Part shown: piece after piece, positions 62,693 to 64,000 of the stretch
Layout: each line of letters begins with the position of its first letter
How positions within the stretch are numbered: the first letter of the stretch is position 1
Source: Tidjanibacter sp.
Lineage (GTDB): Bacteria > Bacteroidota > Bacteroidia > Bacteroidales > Rikenellaceae
Assembly: GCA_017466345.1 (NCBI GenBank)
Contig: JAFTUI010000018.1
Coordinates: forward strand, 46,039-110,038
Direction of reading: 5' to 3'
Length of the DNA: 64,000 nt
The notes under the pieces: generated by a model
Databases searched by the model: none
What the model was told of the DNA's origin: nothing
Seen by the model: the letters and a program-made list of their open reading frames with translations, nothing else
Position numbers and translations under genes: made by a program

Positions 62693-63112
62693 ATGATGGT
62701 GGCAAAAGAACATTTGATGCAGTTTGGCATTCGCCCTTCGGTGCAGAGGGTTGCTGTGATGCACTATTTGCTCACACACCGCACACATCCAACCGTAGAT
62801 GAGATCTACACCGCGCTCGCAAAAGAGATACCAACACTCTCGCGCACAACCATTTACAACACCCTTCATCTGCTTTGTGAGCACGGAGCCGCACTGGCAC
62901 TTTGCATAGACGGCATCAATGCCCACTTTGACGGTTTTACCCACCCCCACGCACACTTTATGTGCACTTGCTGTGGCAAGGTATACGATGTGGATCTCGA
63001 TGACGCATCATTCGTTAAGCGCAATACACCACACAACGCCTCGCACATTACCGATGCACAGCTCTACTACAAGGGCGTTTGTGTAGATTGTGCGGCAAAA
63101 AAGAGCAACTAA
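62693..63112 (+). CDS. perR: Fur/PerR-family metalloregulator
   Basis: A 139-aa Fur-family repressor. The winged helix spans about residues 15-70 (RPSVQRVAVMHYLLTHRTHP, LSRTTIYNTLHLL); the regulatory metal site is formed by residues such as those in AHFDGFTHPHAHF, and two CxxC pairs (CTCCGKVYD, GVCVDCAA) bind structural zinc. The neighbouring rubrerythrin gene, 43 bp downstream on the same strand, is a classic peroxide-defence target, which favours PerR over Fur. The symbol rests on that context. Confidence 0.83.
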   Translation: MMVAKEHLMQFGIRPSVQRVAVMHYLLTHRTHPTVDEIYTALAKEIPTLSRTTIYNTLHLLCEHGAALALCIDGINAHFDGFTHPHAHFMCTCCGKVYDVDLDDASFVKRNTPHNASHITDAQLYYKGVCVDCAAKKSN

Positions 63113-63155
63113 AAACCATTAAAAAACAATATCAAATCAAACACGAACTATTACT

Positions 63156-63704
63156 ATGAAAAAATTCCGCTGTACCGTATGTGGTTACATCCACGAGGGC
63201 GAGAACGCACCCGAGCAGTGCCCCCTCTGCAAAGTTGGAGCAGATAAATTTGAGGAAATTGTTGAGAGCGATGAGGCTCTGACCTTTGCTGACGAGCACC
63301 GCCTGGGCGTGGCTCAGGGCTGCCCCGAGGAGATTTGGAAAGGCTTGCAGGACCACTTTATGGGCGAGTGCACCGAGGTAGGTATGTATTTGGCTATGTC
63401 GCGTCAGGCAGACCGCGAGGGCTATCCCGAGATTGCCGAGGCTTTCAAGCGTTACGCTTGGGAGGAGGCAGAGCACGCTGCTAAGTTCGCAGAACTCATT
63501 GGCGAGGTAGTTTGGGATACCAAGACCAACGTCTACAAACGTATGATGGCTGAGCACGGTGCTTGCGATGGCAAGAAACACATTGCAACGCTGGCAAAAC
63601 AGCACAACCTCGATGCTATCCACGACACCGTTCACGAGATGGCAAAAGATGAGGCTCGCCACGGCAAGGGCTTCGAGGGTCTCTATAACCGCTATTTCAA
63701 ATAG
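63156..63704 (+). CDS. rbr: Reverse rubrerythrin (peroxide-scavenging)
   Basis: A 182-aa protein with an N-terminal rubredoxin domain ([10 protein letters not shown] and QCPLCKVG, residues about 6-28) followed by a ferritin-like di-iron domain with [11 protein letters not shown] and [15 protein letters not shown]. The rubredoxin-first order defines reverse rubrerythrins. It reduces hydrogen peroxide in anaerobes using electrons from NADH systems. Likely co-transcribed with, and controlled by, the PerR-like regulator; a strong terminator follows. Confidence 0.93.
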   Translation: MKKFRCTVCGYIHEGENAPEQCPLCKVGADKFEEIVESDEALTFADEHRLGVAQGCPEEIWKGLQDHFMGECTEVGMYLAMSRQADREGYPEIAEAFKRYAWEEAEHAAKFAELIGEVVWDTKTNVYKRMMAEHGACDGKKHIATLAKQHNLDAIHDTVHEMAKDEARHGKGFEGLYNRYFK

Positions 63705-63728
63705 TCGGCAACAACCACAAACATAAAC

Positions 63729-63762
63729 AAAGAGCCACGATTAAGTATCGTGGCTCTTTGCT
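63729..63762 (+). terminator. Terminator after rubrerythrin
   Basis: AAAGAGCCACGA (63729-63740) pairs with TCGTGGCTCTTT (63748-63759). Confidence 0.85.
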
Positions 63763-63821
63763 TTATTTTGCAGACAGTGGGTTGACAAATTGTAACAGTC
63801 ACATCATCCACAAGTTCAACT

Positions 63822-63850
63822 TCGCGGGTATTAAAAAAGATACCTGCGAG
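63822..63850. repeat. Hairpin repeat, relative of 368-397
   Basis: TCGCGGGTAT... with an A6 loop and ...ATACCTGCGA; same arm sequence as the hairpin at 368-397 with one G-to-A change that leaves a G.U pair. Confidence 0.65.
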
Positions 63851-63878
63851 TTTTTTATAGGCGTATAAGGCTTATAAG

Positions 63879-64000
63879 ACATATAGGACATATAGGACAT
63901 ATAGGACATATAGGACATATAGGACATATAGGACATATAGGACATATAGGACATATAGGACATATAGGACATATAGGACATATAGGACATATAGGACATA
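63879..64000. repeat. 9-nt tandem repeat array (ACATATAGG), cut by the window edge
   Basis: About 13.5 perfect copies of ACATATAGG run to the end of the window; total length unknown. On the minus strand it translates as repeated Met-Ser-Tyr, but there is no start region, no coding character and related arrays elsewhere are clearly intergenic, so it is not a gene. It has no spacers and is not a CRISPR. Confidence 0.9.

Noticed and set aside
63799-63999. Open frame encoding repeated Met-Ser-Tyr
   Set aside because: It is only the translation of the 9-nt ACATATAGG array, with no start context or coding signature.
63879-64000. CRISPR-like array
   Set aside because: Perfect 9-nt tandem units without spacers and no cas genes nearby.

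Overview
The window is bacterial chromosome from the Bacteroidota, most likely a Bacteroidales of the Rikenellaceae/Alistipes type. Evidence: promoters carry the Bacteroidota -7 element TAnnTTTG rather than a sigma70 -10 box. There is a V/A-type ATPase operon containing a DUF2764 gene, an S46 dipeptidyl-peptidase, a paired radical-SAM enzyme and small lipoprotein, DUF1573/DUF4251/DUF4301/DUF5683 genes, and a long-form NusB. The genus is inference from gene content.

Layout. 1-9343: end of a BspA-type leucine-rich-repeat gene, the rSAM/lipoprotein pair, a pseudouridine synthase, cytidine deaminase, a degenerate M23 protein and RlmD on the minus strand; then MBL hydrolase-trmD-lpxB-FAH hydrolase-Maf on the plus strand. 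9365-24777: S46 peptidase, prs, engB, a DUF4251 protein, tRNA-Val, a thioesterase, lon, glgB, a POT-like transporter, an MBL phosphodiesterase and a large radical SAM protein. 24872-35081: tRNA-Pro, the yajC/DUF1573/nusB group, a CPBP protease, argF, and parA-parB-DUF5683-lytic transglycosylase-mnmE. 35392-46632: an accessory island with helix-turn-helix proteins, a frameshifted tyrosine recombinase, a WYL regulator, and an unusual cassette made of FtsK- and DnaE-derived pieces, followed by a second HTH gene and a Fic protein. 47236-54941: V-ATPase operon (E-DUF2764-A-B-D-I-K, minus strand). 55332-63704: DUF4301, murB-tilS-holA-aminotransferase-like, prmC-recX, a PerR-like regulator and rubrerythrin.

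The most unusual content is of two kinds. First, 40259-43986 holds an FtsK-like motor with an eroded Walker A, two separately encoded FtsK-gamma DNA-reading domains (one broken at a G6 tract) and a DnaE-like protein that has lost all three catalytic aspartates. They look like replication and DNA-translocation parts reused as a non-catalytic set. Second, the intergenic DNA is full of small structured elements of about 124 nt. A long-hairpin family abuts or overlaps the stop codons of prs, yajC and the V-ATPase K gene; a cloverleaf-like pair sits just downstream of both tRNA genes. Scaffold and loop sequences are conserved while the paired arms vary in a compensating way. Further hairpin families and 7- or 9-nt tandem repeats fill most remaining gaps.

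Coordinates and motifs were read by eye from the sequence. Family names rest on recognised motifs and gene order, not on database searches.
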